From Pedobacter psychrotolerans (lineage in GTDB: Bacteria > Bacteroidota > Bacteroidia > Sphingobacteriales > Sphingobacteriaceae), in contig NZ_SLWO01000001.1 in the NCBI RefSeq assembly GCF_004340665.1, positions 374,450 through 438,449 of the forward strand: 64,000 nucleotides of DNA, read 5' to 3'. The position numbers and the translations under genes were made by a program. Shown piece by piece: positions 54,444 through 62,111 of this stretch (position 1 is the stretch's first letter; each line of letters opens with the position of its first letter). Below the pieces are notes generated by a model. That model was not told the DNA's origin, searched no databases, and was given only the letters and a program-made list of their open reading frames with translations.

Positions 54444-55550
54444 ATGAGCCATAAACCAATTTGGAAATTTGCATTTGCTCTATTTGCCTCATTTACGATA
54501 TGTTTTGAAACCATGGCGCAGCAGGTAAAATTGAATGTCGCCGTGGCAGGACTGAATCATGATCACATTTACCTGATTATGAATAGCTACCAGAAGGGAG
54601 AGGTGAACATCATCGGCATTGCAGAAAGTAATCCAGATTTAATACAGCGTTTTAAGCAGCGTTATCAACTGGCGGATAGCTTATTTTACCATGACCTGCC
54701 TGCTTTATTGCAAAAACGTAAACCCGATGCCGTGCTGGCTTATAATGCCATCAGCGATCATTTGGCGGTGGTGGCGGCGGCTGCGCCCCTAGGTATTTCT
54801 GTAATGGTTGAAAAGCCCCTGGCCACAACGGTTAAGGATGCGGAGAAAATGGTTCAGCTGGCGAAAAAGCACAACATCCATTTGCTTACCAATTATGAAA
54901 CCACCTGGTATCCGAGTAATCAGGAAGCTTACCTGAATATAAAAGAACAAAATTTGATAGGTGAGGTGCGGAAGATGATCGTCCATGACGGGCACCAGGG
55001 ACCAAAGGAAATTGGGGTGAGCAAAGAATTTTTGAGCTGGCTAACTGACCCGGATAAAAATGGGGCTGGTGCACTGACCGATTTTGGCTGTTATGGTGCT
55101 AATTTAATGACCTGGCTGATGGATGGCAGGGCACCAATTTCCGTGTCGGCCATTACACATCATATTAAACCTGCTATTTACCCGAAAGTGGATGACGATG
55201 CCACCATTTTGCTGGAGTACGCGGATGCGACCGGAATCATTGAAGCTTCGTGGAACTGGCCTTTTAGTATTAAGGATATGGAAGTATTTGGGAAAACCGG
55301 TTATCTACAGGCGGTTAATGAACAGCAGCTGCGTTTAAAAGAAAACGGCAATGCCGATTATAAGGTGTATAAAGCAAAAGCACTTGCACCGGCTTACGCC
55401 TCTAGTTTGGGCTACCTGGCTGCGGTATTGAGAAAAGAAATTATACCTGAAAATGATTTATCTTCTTTAACGAACAATTTAATTGTGGTTAAAATTTTAG
55501 AAGCGGCTAAAATTGCTGCAAAAACTGGTAAAAAGGTGATGATCAAGTAA
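54444..55550 (+). CDS. exported Gfo/Idh/MocA-family oxidoreductase
   Basis: A 368-residue protein with a signal peptide (residues 1-25, ending FETMAQQ). NVAVAGLNHDHIYLIMNSYQKG begins the Rossmann fold; EKPLATTVKDAEKMVQLAKKHNIHLLTNYETTWYPSNQ is the family block around the conserved EKP; LTDFGCYGANLMTWLMDG follows. Such exported members act on sugars or polyols with a bound NAD(P), and are common in Bacteroidota. The substrate is unknown. Confidence 0.9.
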   Translation: MSHKPIWKFAFALFASFTICFETMAQQVKLNVAVAGLNHDHIYLIMNSYQKGEVNIIGIAESNPDLIQRFKQRYQLADSLFYHDLPALLQKRKPDAVLAYNAISDHLAVVAAAAPLGISVMVEKPLATTVKDAEKMVQLAKKHNIHLLTNYETTWYPSNQEAYLNIKEQNLIGEVRKMIVHDGHQGPKEIGVSKEFLSWLTDPDKNGAGALTDFGCYGANLMTWLMDGRAPISVSAITHHIKPAIYPKVDDDATILLEYADATGIIEASWNWPFSIKDMEVFGKTGYLQAVNEQQLRLKENGNADYKVYKAKALAPAYASSLGYLAAVLRKEIIPENDLSSLTNNLIVVKILEAAKIAAKTGKKVMIK

Positions 55551-55624
55551 GGTCTGATTTAATCATTTTGCCTGATGGTGGGTTGCTTGTAAAAGGTGTT
55601 TGCAATGGTAAAGCCATCTGCCAG

Positions 55625-55641
55625 GCCGGATAGCAGGGAGC
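55625..55641. repeat. GCCGGATAGCAGGGAGC motif
   Basis: Identical to 54264-54280 and close to 40761-40777 and 41175-41191. The rest of the 324-base gap 55551-55874 shows no gene. Confidence 0.6.
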
Positions 55642-55874
55642 AGATCGCATGAGGCATATTGCAGGGTGCGGTAATTTGAGCCTAAAAACTGATGATATTA
55701 TTTTTATGTTCGAAGAGAAGCGGTGTATTGGTAAATTAAATGGGTAGAATTTGCCTTCCGGAAGCATACCTTTATCTTATTCTGAAACAATATTAAGGAT
55801 GTGAGCATCGTTCCTTTCATCAATAAATACGGAAATACTGCTATCTGTGTATGTGCATTATCATCACTGGAGAT

Positions 55875-56453
55875 CTATTTTTTTATCTTCTTAACCAATC
55901 CCTCTACAATTCTAGGATAATGCTGGTGTTCTAGTTGCTGGCCTTTAAATTTTACCATTTCTAAGCTATCACCCCGATCAATTTTATACTTTGCCTGGTA
56001 AATGTACTCCCCTTCATCATAATGTTCATCAACATAGTGGATGGTAATGCCTCCTTCAGTTTCTCCGGCAGCAATAACTGCATTGTGTACATAATCTCCG
56101 TACATGCCTTTGCCACCAAATTTTGGTAAAATAGCCGGGTGAATGTTTACTATTCTTCCTGGGTAAGCGGCAATTAAGTTTTTAGGAATTAGCCAAAGGA
56201 AACCAGCGAGTACAATAAAATCGATATCAAGGTTTTTCAGCAGGTCAATTACTTCGTCTGTTTTATAAAACTCATTTTTATCAAAGATATGGCTGGGGAT
56301 TTCAAAATTATCTGCTCTTTGCAATACATAAGCGTCAGCATTGTTGGTGAGCACCAATGAAATTTCAATGTCGTTACTGCGTTTAAAATGCTCCATTAGC
56401 TTTTGGGCATTAGAGCCAGAACCGGATGCAAAGATGGCTATTCGTTTTTTCAC
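55875..56453 (-). CDS. purN: phosphoribosylglycinamide formyltransferase
   Basis: A 192-residue GART. Family blocks: MKKRIAIFASGSGSNAQKLMEHF, FIVLAGFLWLIPKNLI and GRIVNIHPAILPKFGGKGMYG (catalytic HP region), then EGGITIHYVDEHYDEG. It uses 10-formyl-tetrahydrofolate to make FGAR in purine synthesis. The start is a GTG at 56453, preceded by a TATTTTTG box (56471-56478) and GAGGA. The length is usual. Confidence 0.95.
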   Translation of the reverse strand: MKKRIAIFASGSGSNAQKLMEHFKRSNDIEISLVLTNNADAYVLQRADNFEIPSHIFDKNEFYKTDEVIDLLKNLDIDFIVLAGFLWLIPKNLIAAYPGRIVNIHPAILPKFGGKGMYGDYVHNAVIAAGETEGGITIHYVDEHYDEGEYIYQAKYKIDRGDSLEMVKFKGQQLEHQHYPRIVEGLVKKIKK

Positions 56454-56470
56454 TCAGAATGTGTTTTCCT

Positions 56471-56478
56471 CAAAAATA
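56471..56478 (-). promoter_or_regulatory. -7 box of purN
   Basis: Minus strand TATTTTTG, an exact TAnnTTTG, 17 bases before the GTG start. Confidence 0.55.
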
Positions 56479-56614
56479 GTCTTTTTGTGTATGTTTTCTC
56501 TATTGTAGTTAAATTTTATTCTCTATGGTTAAAGTGTTGCTAATGAATAAATTTATCGTATTTTCGCAGTTCGGAATTGAGATCAGATTTTAGCGAATAA
56601 AAATTTAAAATTCT

Positions 56615-56646
56615 TTTGCGTTTTAAAAAGATAAACTCTATATTTG
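56615..56646 (+). promoter_or_regulatory. promoter of rpsT
   Basis: -33 TTTG at 56615-56618, 20-base spacer, -7 TATATTTG at 56639-56646. Confidence 0.8.
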
Positions 56647-56694
56647 CAACCCGAATTAAAGGAAACGATTAAGAAAAATAAAGGCTAAATAGAA

Positions 56695-56949
56695 ATGGCA
56701 AATCATAAATCTTCATTAAAGAGAATTAGAGCAAACGCAACAAAACGTTTACGTAACAGATATCAGGCAAAAACTACACGTACTTTTATTAAAAGGTTAC
56801 GTGCTGCAGAGGATAAAAAATCTGCATCAGATTTATTGCCTAAAGTAATCTCTATGTTAGATCGTTTAGCAAAAAAGAACATTATTCACAAAAACAAAGC
56901 GGCTAACAATAAATCAAAATTAACGAAATTCGTTAACGGTTTAGCATAA
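56695..56949 (+). CDS. rpsT: 30S ribosomal protein S20
   Basis: An 84-residue, very basic all-helical protein: MANHKSSLKRIRANATKRLRN at the start, KTTRTFIKRLRAAEDKKSA in the middle, and LDRLAKKNIIHKNKAANNKSKL (the typical S20 C-terminal helix). It binds 16S rRNA early in assembly. It is a one-gene unit with a strong terminator. Confidence 0.97.
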   Translation: MANHKSSLKRIRANATKRLRNRYQAKTTRTFIKRLRAAEDKKSASDLLPKVISMLDRLAKKNIIHKNKAANNKSKLTKFVNGLA

Positions 56950-56976
56950 TCCACTTTTTTTACGATATTAGCATCA

Positions 56977-57011
56977 GGCATCCCAACCAAACGTTGGGAT
57001 GCCTTTTTTTT
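56977..57011 (+). terminator. terminator of rpsT
   Basis: Perfect 11-bp stem GGCATCCCAAC/GTTGGGATGCC, 5-base loop, eight T. The radC ATG follows 11 bases later, so radC must have its own promoter or use readthrough. Confidence 0.93.
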
Positions 57012-57021
57012 GTCGAAAAAA

Positions 57022-57720
57022 ATGGAAAATTACGATCAGAAACTAGGTATTAAGCTTTGGGCAGAGGAAGATCGCCCAAGGGAAAAACTATTGCATCATG
57101 GGCGCAGGCATTTAACTGATGCTGAATTAATTGCGATTCTGATTGGTTCAGGAAGCAGAAATGAAACGGCTGTTGATTTAAGTAAAAGGATTTTATCTTT
57201 CTATGAGAATAACTTAGCCAAAATAGGGCAAGCATCTATTCAGGATCTTTCCAGGTTTAAAGGAATTGGCGAAGCTAAAGCGATCACCATTATCGCTGCC
57301 TTAGAACTTGGCCTCCGCAGAAAGGAAATCCAGGAAGAGCAAATTGTGCAGGTTACCGCTTCAAGCGATGTGCACCGTTATTTGTACAACACTTTTGCGG
57401 ACCTCAATCATGAAGAATTCTGGATACTGTTGCTTAATCGTTCTAACCATATTATTGGAAGGCATCTTATTAGTAAAGGGGGGCAGGCTGGAACAGTTGC
57501 TGATCCAAAAATTATTTTTAAAGTAGCGCTTGAACGTAATGCAGCCAATATTGTTTTGGCGCATAATCACCCTTCTGGAAATTTAAAGCCAAGTGAAAGT
57601 GATAACAAACTGACCAGAGATTTAGTGGCTTCAGGGATGATGCTGGGACTTTACGTTGTCGATCATCTCATATTTGCCAGGAGCAATTATTACAGTTATA
57701 AGGATGAAGATCTTATCTAG
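57022..57720 (+). CDS. radC: DNA repair protein RadC-like (JAB/MPN)
   Basis: A 232-residue protein starting at the ATG at 57022. The N-terminal helix-hairpin-helix region has GRRHLTDAELIAILIGSGSRN and FKGIGEAKAITI. The C-terminal JAMM metalloprotease-like domain has AHNHPSGNLKPSESD (HxH..Sx..D, near residue 185). The family name RadC is historical; its real role is unsettled. It begins right after the rpsT terminator. Confidence 0.93.
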   Translation: MENYDQKLGIKLWAEEDRPREKLLHHGRRHLTDAELIAILIGSGSRNETAVDLSKRILSFYENNLAKIGQASIQDLSRFKGIGEAKAITIIAALELGLRRKEIQEEQIVQVTASSDVHRYLYNTFADLNHEEFWILLLNRSNHIIGRHLISKGGQAGTVADPKIIFKVALERNAANIVLAHNHPSGNLKPSESDNKLTRDLVASGMMLGLYVVDHLIFARSNYYSYKDEDLI

Positions 57721-57828
57721 GTTTTTAGATGCTGATGTATAAAGGTTTTGATATAAGAATATAACAACTTTAATACTTAAAATTCATTTAACACTAAATG
57801 AGTAATATTGGCAAATTGAAAATAATCC

Positions 57829-58665
57829 ATGAAAACTTTTAAAATCTTATTCTCTTTATTATTGCTCTCCACAATGGCCTTTGCACAGCAAAAGGGAGCG
57901 CCTATCAATATTATATCTTACAATATCAGATATAATAATCCGGATGATGGGGTAAATGCGTGGCCAAACCGTGAACAAAATGTGAAAGCTTTAGTGAAAT
58001 TTCATGATGCTGATGTGCTTTGTGTGCAAGAGGCGCTGCCTGAACAGTTTGATGCCTTATTAAAAAATTCCAATTTTGATGTAGTGGGGGTAGGGCGTGA
58101 AGATGGTAAGCGTAAAGGTGAATTCTCTGCTGTATATTTCGATAAAGATCGGTTTGTGAAAAAGGATGGCGGAACTTTCTGGCTTTCAGAAACACCTGAT
58201 GTTCCTTCAAAAGGTTGGGATGCTGCTCTTAATAGGGTGTGTAGTTGGGTAAGGTTATATGATCAATTAAATAAAAAGGAATTTTTAGTTTTTAATGCTC
58301 ATTACGATCATATAGGTGTTCAAGCGAGAATTGAATCGGCTAAACTGATCAAGCAAAAAATACAGCAAATTGCACCAACTTTACCTGTGGTTTTTACTGG
58401 CGACTTAAATGTTACGCCAGAGACTGAAGCCATCAGTACCATTAAATCATTCCTGAGTGATGCGAAAGAAATCAGTCAGGAACCTGCTTATGGACCCAAC
58501 GGGACTTTTAATGATTTTGATTTTAACAGTGACCTTAAAAATAAAATCGACTATATTTTTGTGAATAAAGGGTTTAAAGTACAGAAGTTTGCGGTTTTAA
58601 GTGATAGTAAAGATAAACGGTATTTTTCTGATCATTTACCTGTTTTTGCCCGGCTTTGGTTTTAG
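57829..58665 (+). CDS. exported endonuclease/exonuclease/phosphatase-family hydrolase
   Basis: A 278-residue protein with a signal peptide (residues 1-19, ending AFA). The EEP fold is clear: IISYNIRYNNPDDG, VLCVQEALPEQ, FNAHYDHIGVQAR, VFTGDLNVTPE and FSDHLPVFARLWF, with the catalytic Asp and His residues in place. Members are phosphodiesterases or sphingomyelinase-like; the substrate is not readable. It is followed by an Lgt-like gene in the same direction (5 bases). Confidence 0.92.
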   Translation: MKTFKILFSLLLLSTMAFAQQKGAPINIISYNIRYNNPDDGVNAWPNREQNVKALVKFHDADVLCVQEALPEQFDALLKNSNFDVVGVGREDGKRKGEFSAVYFDKDRFVKKDGGTFWLSETPDVPSKGWDAALNRVCSWVRLYDQLNKKEFLVFNAHYDHIGVQARIESAKLIKQKIQQIAPTLPVVFTGDLNVTPETEAISTIKSFLSDAKEISQEPAYGPNGTFNDFDFNSDLKNKIDYIFVNKGFKVQKFAVLSDSKDKRYFSDHLPVFARLWF

Positions 58666-58670
58666 TGTTT

Positions 58671-59429
58671 ATGATATCGAAATCGGACAGCCCGTTCCCC
58701 TTTCAGTTTGAGCTGTTTGGTAACCAATATCATTACCATTACATTTTTGAAACCCTGGCTTTTGTTATAGGTGTTCGGGTTTATTACTTTTTAAAGAAAG
58801 GTATTGCAGATCCTATTTCTGATGAGAATCGCTTGTGGATTATGCTTGGGGCTATGTTTGGTGCACTTATCGGCTCTCGTGTGGTTGCGGTTTTGGAAAC
58901 TCCGGCGGTTTTGAATCATCTGAGTTTTTTGTTTATTTATCAAAGTAAAACCATTGTGGGTGGCTTATTGGGTGGCTTATTCGGCGTAGAGATCATTAAG
59001 AAGATTATTGGCGTAAACATTGCTTCAGGCGATATATATGTCGTTCCAATTTTAGTTGCTTTATTTATTGGTCGCATTGGTTGTTTCTCTATGGGTATTG
59101 ATGAGCCCACTTATGGGGTTCCAACTGCTTTATTTACAGGAATGGATTTGGGTGATGGCATCATGAGGCATCCGATTATGCTTTATGAAATGCTTTATCT
59201 GATAGCGCTCTTATGCCTTTTCAGGGCTCTTAAAAATAAAAACCTGATTAACGGTGATCGCTTTAAATTGTTTATGGTGCTTTATTTTCTGTTTCGATTT
59301 TTAATTGAGTTTATAAAGCCTTATCAATCATTATTCTTAAATTTAAGCAGCATTCATTGGTCGGCAATATTAATTTTTGCGTATTATTATAAATTCATCA
59401 TCAGGATTACAAAAACTATTTTCACTTAA
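58671..59429 (+). CDS. Lgt-like membrane protein (prolipoprotein diacylglyceryl transferase family)
   Basis: A 252-residue protein with about six membrane helices, starting at the ATG at 58671. Lgt-family features are GGLLGGLFGV (near residue 100), ALFIGRIGCFSMG (the GRIGxF signature, near 135) and RHPIMLYEMLY. Canonical Lgt enzymes have a His in GG(L/M)SFHGG; here the site is KTIVGGLLGG, with no His. So it may be a relative of changed function, not the housekeeping Lgt. It leads into the radical SAM gene by six bases. Confidence 0.85.
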   Translation: MISKSDSPFPFQFELFGNQYHYHYIFETLAFVIGVRVYYFLKKGIADPISDENRLWIMLGAMFGALIGSRVVAVLETPAVLNHLSFLFIYQSKTIVGGLLGGLFGVEIIKKIIGVNIASGDIYVVPILVALFIGRIGCFSMGIDEPTYGVPTALFTGMDLGDGIMRHPIMLYEMLYLIALLCLFRALKNKNLINGDRFKLFMVLYFLFRFLIEFIKPYQSLFLNLSSIHWSAILIFAYYYKFIIRITKTIFT

Positions 59430-59435
59430 AGGGAT

Positions 59436-60830
59436 ATGGCGAATACGCGAGATTACATTTATTACGATTATACAAAGAGTCTTTGTCCGGAATGCCTTCA
59501 GCTTTGCGATGCAAAAATCGTTTTTCAGGATGCGAAGGTTTTTATGTTGAAAAATTGCAGAACGCATGGCGATAGTAAAGTGATGATTGCTGATGATGTG
59601 GAGTATTATAAGCAAATCCGCAATTACAATAAGCAATCAGAAATGCCGCTGAAGTTTAATACTAAAGTACATTATGGTTGCCCGTATGATTGTGGCCTTT
59701 GTACCGATCATGAACAGCATTCTTGCCTGACCGTTATTGAAGTGACAGATCGCTGTAATTTAGCATGCCCTACCTGTTATGCGATGTCATCTCCCAATTA
59801 TGGAAGGCATAGAACGTTAACTGAAATTGAACGTATGATGGATGTGGTGGTGGCTAATGAGGGTGAACCTGATGTGGTTCAACTTTCTGGCGGTGAGCCT
59901 ACCGTCCATCCGGAGTTTTTTAAAATTCTGGATCTGGCTAAAACCAAACCGATCAAGCATTTGATGGTGAATACCAACGGCATCAGGATTGCAAAAGACA
60001 TTAACTTTGTAGAGAAGCTGGCTTCTTATATGCCTGATTTCGAGATTTATCTTCAGTTCGATAGTTTTAGTCCGGAGGTATTAACTAAAATGAGGGGCGA
60101 GGATTTAACTGAAGTCAGAAAGAGAGCAATTGACCATTTGAATCAATTCAATGTGTCGACTACATTAGTTGTGACTTTACAAAATGGTTTAAACGATCAT
60201 GAAATTGGTGATATCCTGGATTATGCTTTGAAGCAACGTTGTGTTCGTGGCGTAACTTTTCAGCCTACACAGGTTGCCGGCCGGAATGACGATTACAATG
60301 ATCAACAGGGAAGAATTACCTTAACTGAGGTGAGGCGCAAAATTTATGAGCAATACCCAACGTTTACTCCGCAGGATTTAATTCCGGTGCCTTGTAATCC
60401 CGATGCGCTTTGTATGGCTTATGCTTTAAAAATAGGTGATGAGGTGGTTCCGATGACGCATTTGATCAATCCGGAAGATTTATTGAACAATTCTAAAAAT
60501 ACCATTGTTTTTGAGCATGATGAGAAATTGAAAGAACATATGCTTAATTTATTTAGCACGGGTGTTTCTGTAGATTGTGCTGAAGATACTTTTGGTGAAC
60601 TGATGTGTTGTTTACCTCGGGTGAAATCAGATAATTTGAGTTATGATAATCTGTTTCGCATCATTATTATGAACTTTATGGATCCTCTTGATTTTGATGT
60701 TCGGGCGGTGAAGAAATCCTGTGTTCATATTGTGAGTGATAAATATAAAATAGTGCCTTTTGAAACGATGAATATTTTTTATCGTGACCATAAGATTGAT
60801 GCCATCAGGGAAAAATTAAATATGAATTAA
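59436..60830 (+). CDS. radical SAM protein of the MJ0619/Tes type
   Basis: A 464-residue radical SAM protein. Three Cys groups: C17/C20/C24/C41 (LCPECLQLC), C82/C86/C89/C97 (GCPYDCGLCTDH), and the AdoMet cluster C107/C111/C114 (CNLACPTC). LSGGEPTVHPEF follows, and a late PCNPDALCMAY. The GCPYDCGLC block ahead of the CxxxCxxC is that of archaeal MJ0619, the tetraether-forming Tes, and its bacterial relatives. The reaction here is unknown, but a C-C bond-forming or methylation step on a lipid is plausible. It lies one base before the small membrane gene. Confidence 0.85.
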   Translation: MANTRDYIYYDYTKSLCPECLQLCDAKIVFQDAKVFMLKNCRTHGDSKVMIADDVEYYKQIRNYNKQSEMPLKFNTKVHYGCPYDCGLCTDHEQHSCLTVIEVTDRCNLACPTCYAMSSPNYGRHRTLTEIERMMDVVVANEGEPDVVQLSGGEPTVHPEFFKILDLAKTKPIKHLMVNTNGIRIAKDINFVEKLASYMPDFEIYLQFDSFSPEVLTKMRGEDLTEVRKRAIDHLNQFNVSTTLVVTLQNGLNDHEIGDILDYALKQRCVRGVTFQPTQVAGRNDDYNDQQGRITLTEVRRKIYEQYPTFTPQDLIPVPCNPDALCMAYALKIGDEVVPMTHLINPEDLLNNSKNTIVFEHDEKLKEHMLNLFSTGVSVDCAEDTFGELMCCLPRVKSDNLSYDNLFRIIIMNFMDPLDFDVRAVKKSCVHIVSDKYKIVPFETMNIFYRDHKIDAIREKLNMN

Positions 60831-60831
60831 T

Positions 60832-61020
60832 ATGATTGTCGTTTTGTTTTTTCTTTATGGACTGGCCATCGTAGGTTTGTTCATTGCTGGGATCATCACC
60901 ATTATTGTGAAATCATCAAATAATCAGCCGGTAAAACTTGGTGTTCAAATGCTTATTGCTTCAGTTGTCTTAGTTGTAATTGGTGGGGGCGCCTGTGCGG
61001 TAATATTAGCTAACTCTTAA
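60832..61020 (+). CDS. small two-helix membrane protein, copy 1
   Basis: A 62-residue protein with two membrane segments (residues 2-24 and 38-60), joined by a polar KSSNNQPVKLG loop. It ends GGGACAVILANS. It starts one base after the radical SAM stop. The gene that follows encodes a paralogue. No function is known to me. Confidence 0.75.
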   Translation: MIVVLFFLYGLAIVGLFIAGIITIIVKSSNNQPVKLGVQMLIASVVLVVIGGGACAVILANS

Positions 61021-61021
61021 A

Positions 61022-61216
61022 ATGGGAATTATTCTAATTTATTGGTTTGGTGTTGCCGTGCTGTTTGTAGTTGGTGTTATTCTGGTGATCGTTAAGTCAG
61101 TAAAGAATGAACCACTAAAACCTGGCTTAATGTTGATTTTGGTCTCCGTGATTATGCTGGTTATTGGAGCTGGCGCCTGCGCGGTTATTTTATCTAATTT
61201 AAATATTAGGAACTAG
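61022..61216 (+). CDS. small two-helix membrane protein, copy 2
   Basis: A 64-residue paralogue of the preceding protein: loop KSVKNEPLKPG in place of KSSNNQPVKLG, and ending GAGACAVILSNL in place of GGGACAVILANS. It starts one base after the stop of copy 1. Tandem duplication is clear. Confidence 0.75.
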   Translation: MGIILIYWFGVAVLFVVGVILVIVKSVKNEPLKPGLMLILVSVIMLVIGAGACAVILSNLNIRN

Positions 61217-61248
61217 GGTAGTGAAATCTAATAAATATTAACGGTTTT

Positions 61249-61962
61249 TAGTCTTGTTTTTTCTCCCGCAGATTTAGATGATTTCCGCAGATTTTCTTTG
61301 CATTAAGAGAAAACAACATTTGCTTTATGATATGATCACATGGTTTCAGCGTAAATCTTTTTTAATCTGCGGGAAAAACTGAAGGGAATGGTATTTAACG
61401 TTGATAGTTTTAGTCTTGTTTTTTCTCCTGCAGATTTAGATGATTACCGCAGATTTTCTTTGCATCAACATAAAAAACAACATTTGCTTTATGATATGAT
61501 CATATAGTTTCAGCGTAAATCTTTTTTAATCTGCGGGGGAAACTGAAGGGAATGGTATTTAACGTTGATGGTTTTAGTCTTATTTTTTCTCCCGCAGATT
61601 TGGATAATTACTTCAGATTTTCTTTGCATTAGGATAAAACAACGCTTGCTTTATGATATGATCACATGGTTTCAGCGTAAATCTTTTTTAATCTGCGGGA
61701 AAAACTGAAGGGAATGGTATTTAACGTTGATAGTTTTAGTCTTGTTTTTTCTCCCGCAGATTTAGATAATTACCGCAGATTTTCTTTGCATTAGGATAAA
61801 ACAACGCTTGCTTTATGATATGATCACATGGTTTCAGCGTAAATCTTTTTTAATCTGCGGGGGAAACTGAAGGGAATGGTATTTAACGTTAATGGTTTTA
61901 GTCTTATTTTTTCTCCCGCAGATTTGGATAATTACTTCAGATTTTCTTTGCATCAACATAAA
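61249..61962. repeat. about 4.4 tandem copies of a 162-bp unit
   Basis: Starts of the GTCTT(G/A)TTTTTTCTC motif are at 61251, 61413, 61577, 61739 and 61901 (period 162-164). Each full unit has inverted ends CCCGCAGATT and AATCTGCGGG (61265-61274 and 61364-61373 in copy 1), and a central TGATATGATCA. Copies differ at scattered sites. No coding frame runs through. Confidence 0.9.
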
Positions 61963-62036
61963 AAATCATAATTGACCAGCTTAGTATTATTGCTCGAAGA
62001 TTTCTTGTTTAGTTTTCTGCTTTAAGCTTTTAATAA

Positions 62037-62044
62037 TATCTTTG
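62037..62044 (+). promoter_or_regulatory. -7 box of pheT
   Basis: TATCTTTG, an exact TAnnTTTG, 67 bases before the pheT ATG. A 9-bp inverted repeat GTATCAAGA/TCTTGATAC (62062-62070 with 62096-62104) lies in the leader. Confidence 0.5.
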
Positions 62045-62111
62045 CGTTTTATGAAATTAACGTATCAAGAGTTGTCTTGATTCCTGATACTTACTTCTTG
62101 ATACTCTAAAA

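Noticed and set aside
55543..55767. A 74-codon minus frame
   Set aside because: It overlaps the end of the oxidoreductase gene and a repeat motif; no domain is visible.
61249..61962. A CRISPR array
   Set aside because: Units are 162 bp with no distinct short repeats and spacers, and there are no cas genes.
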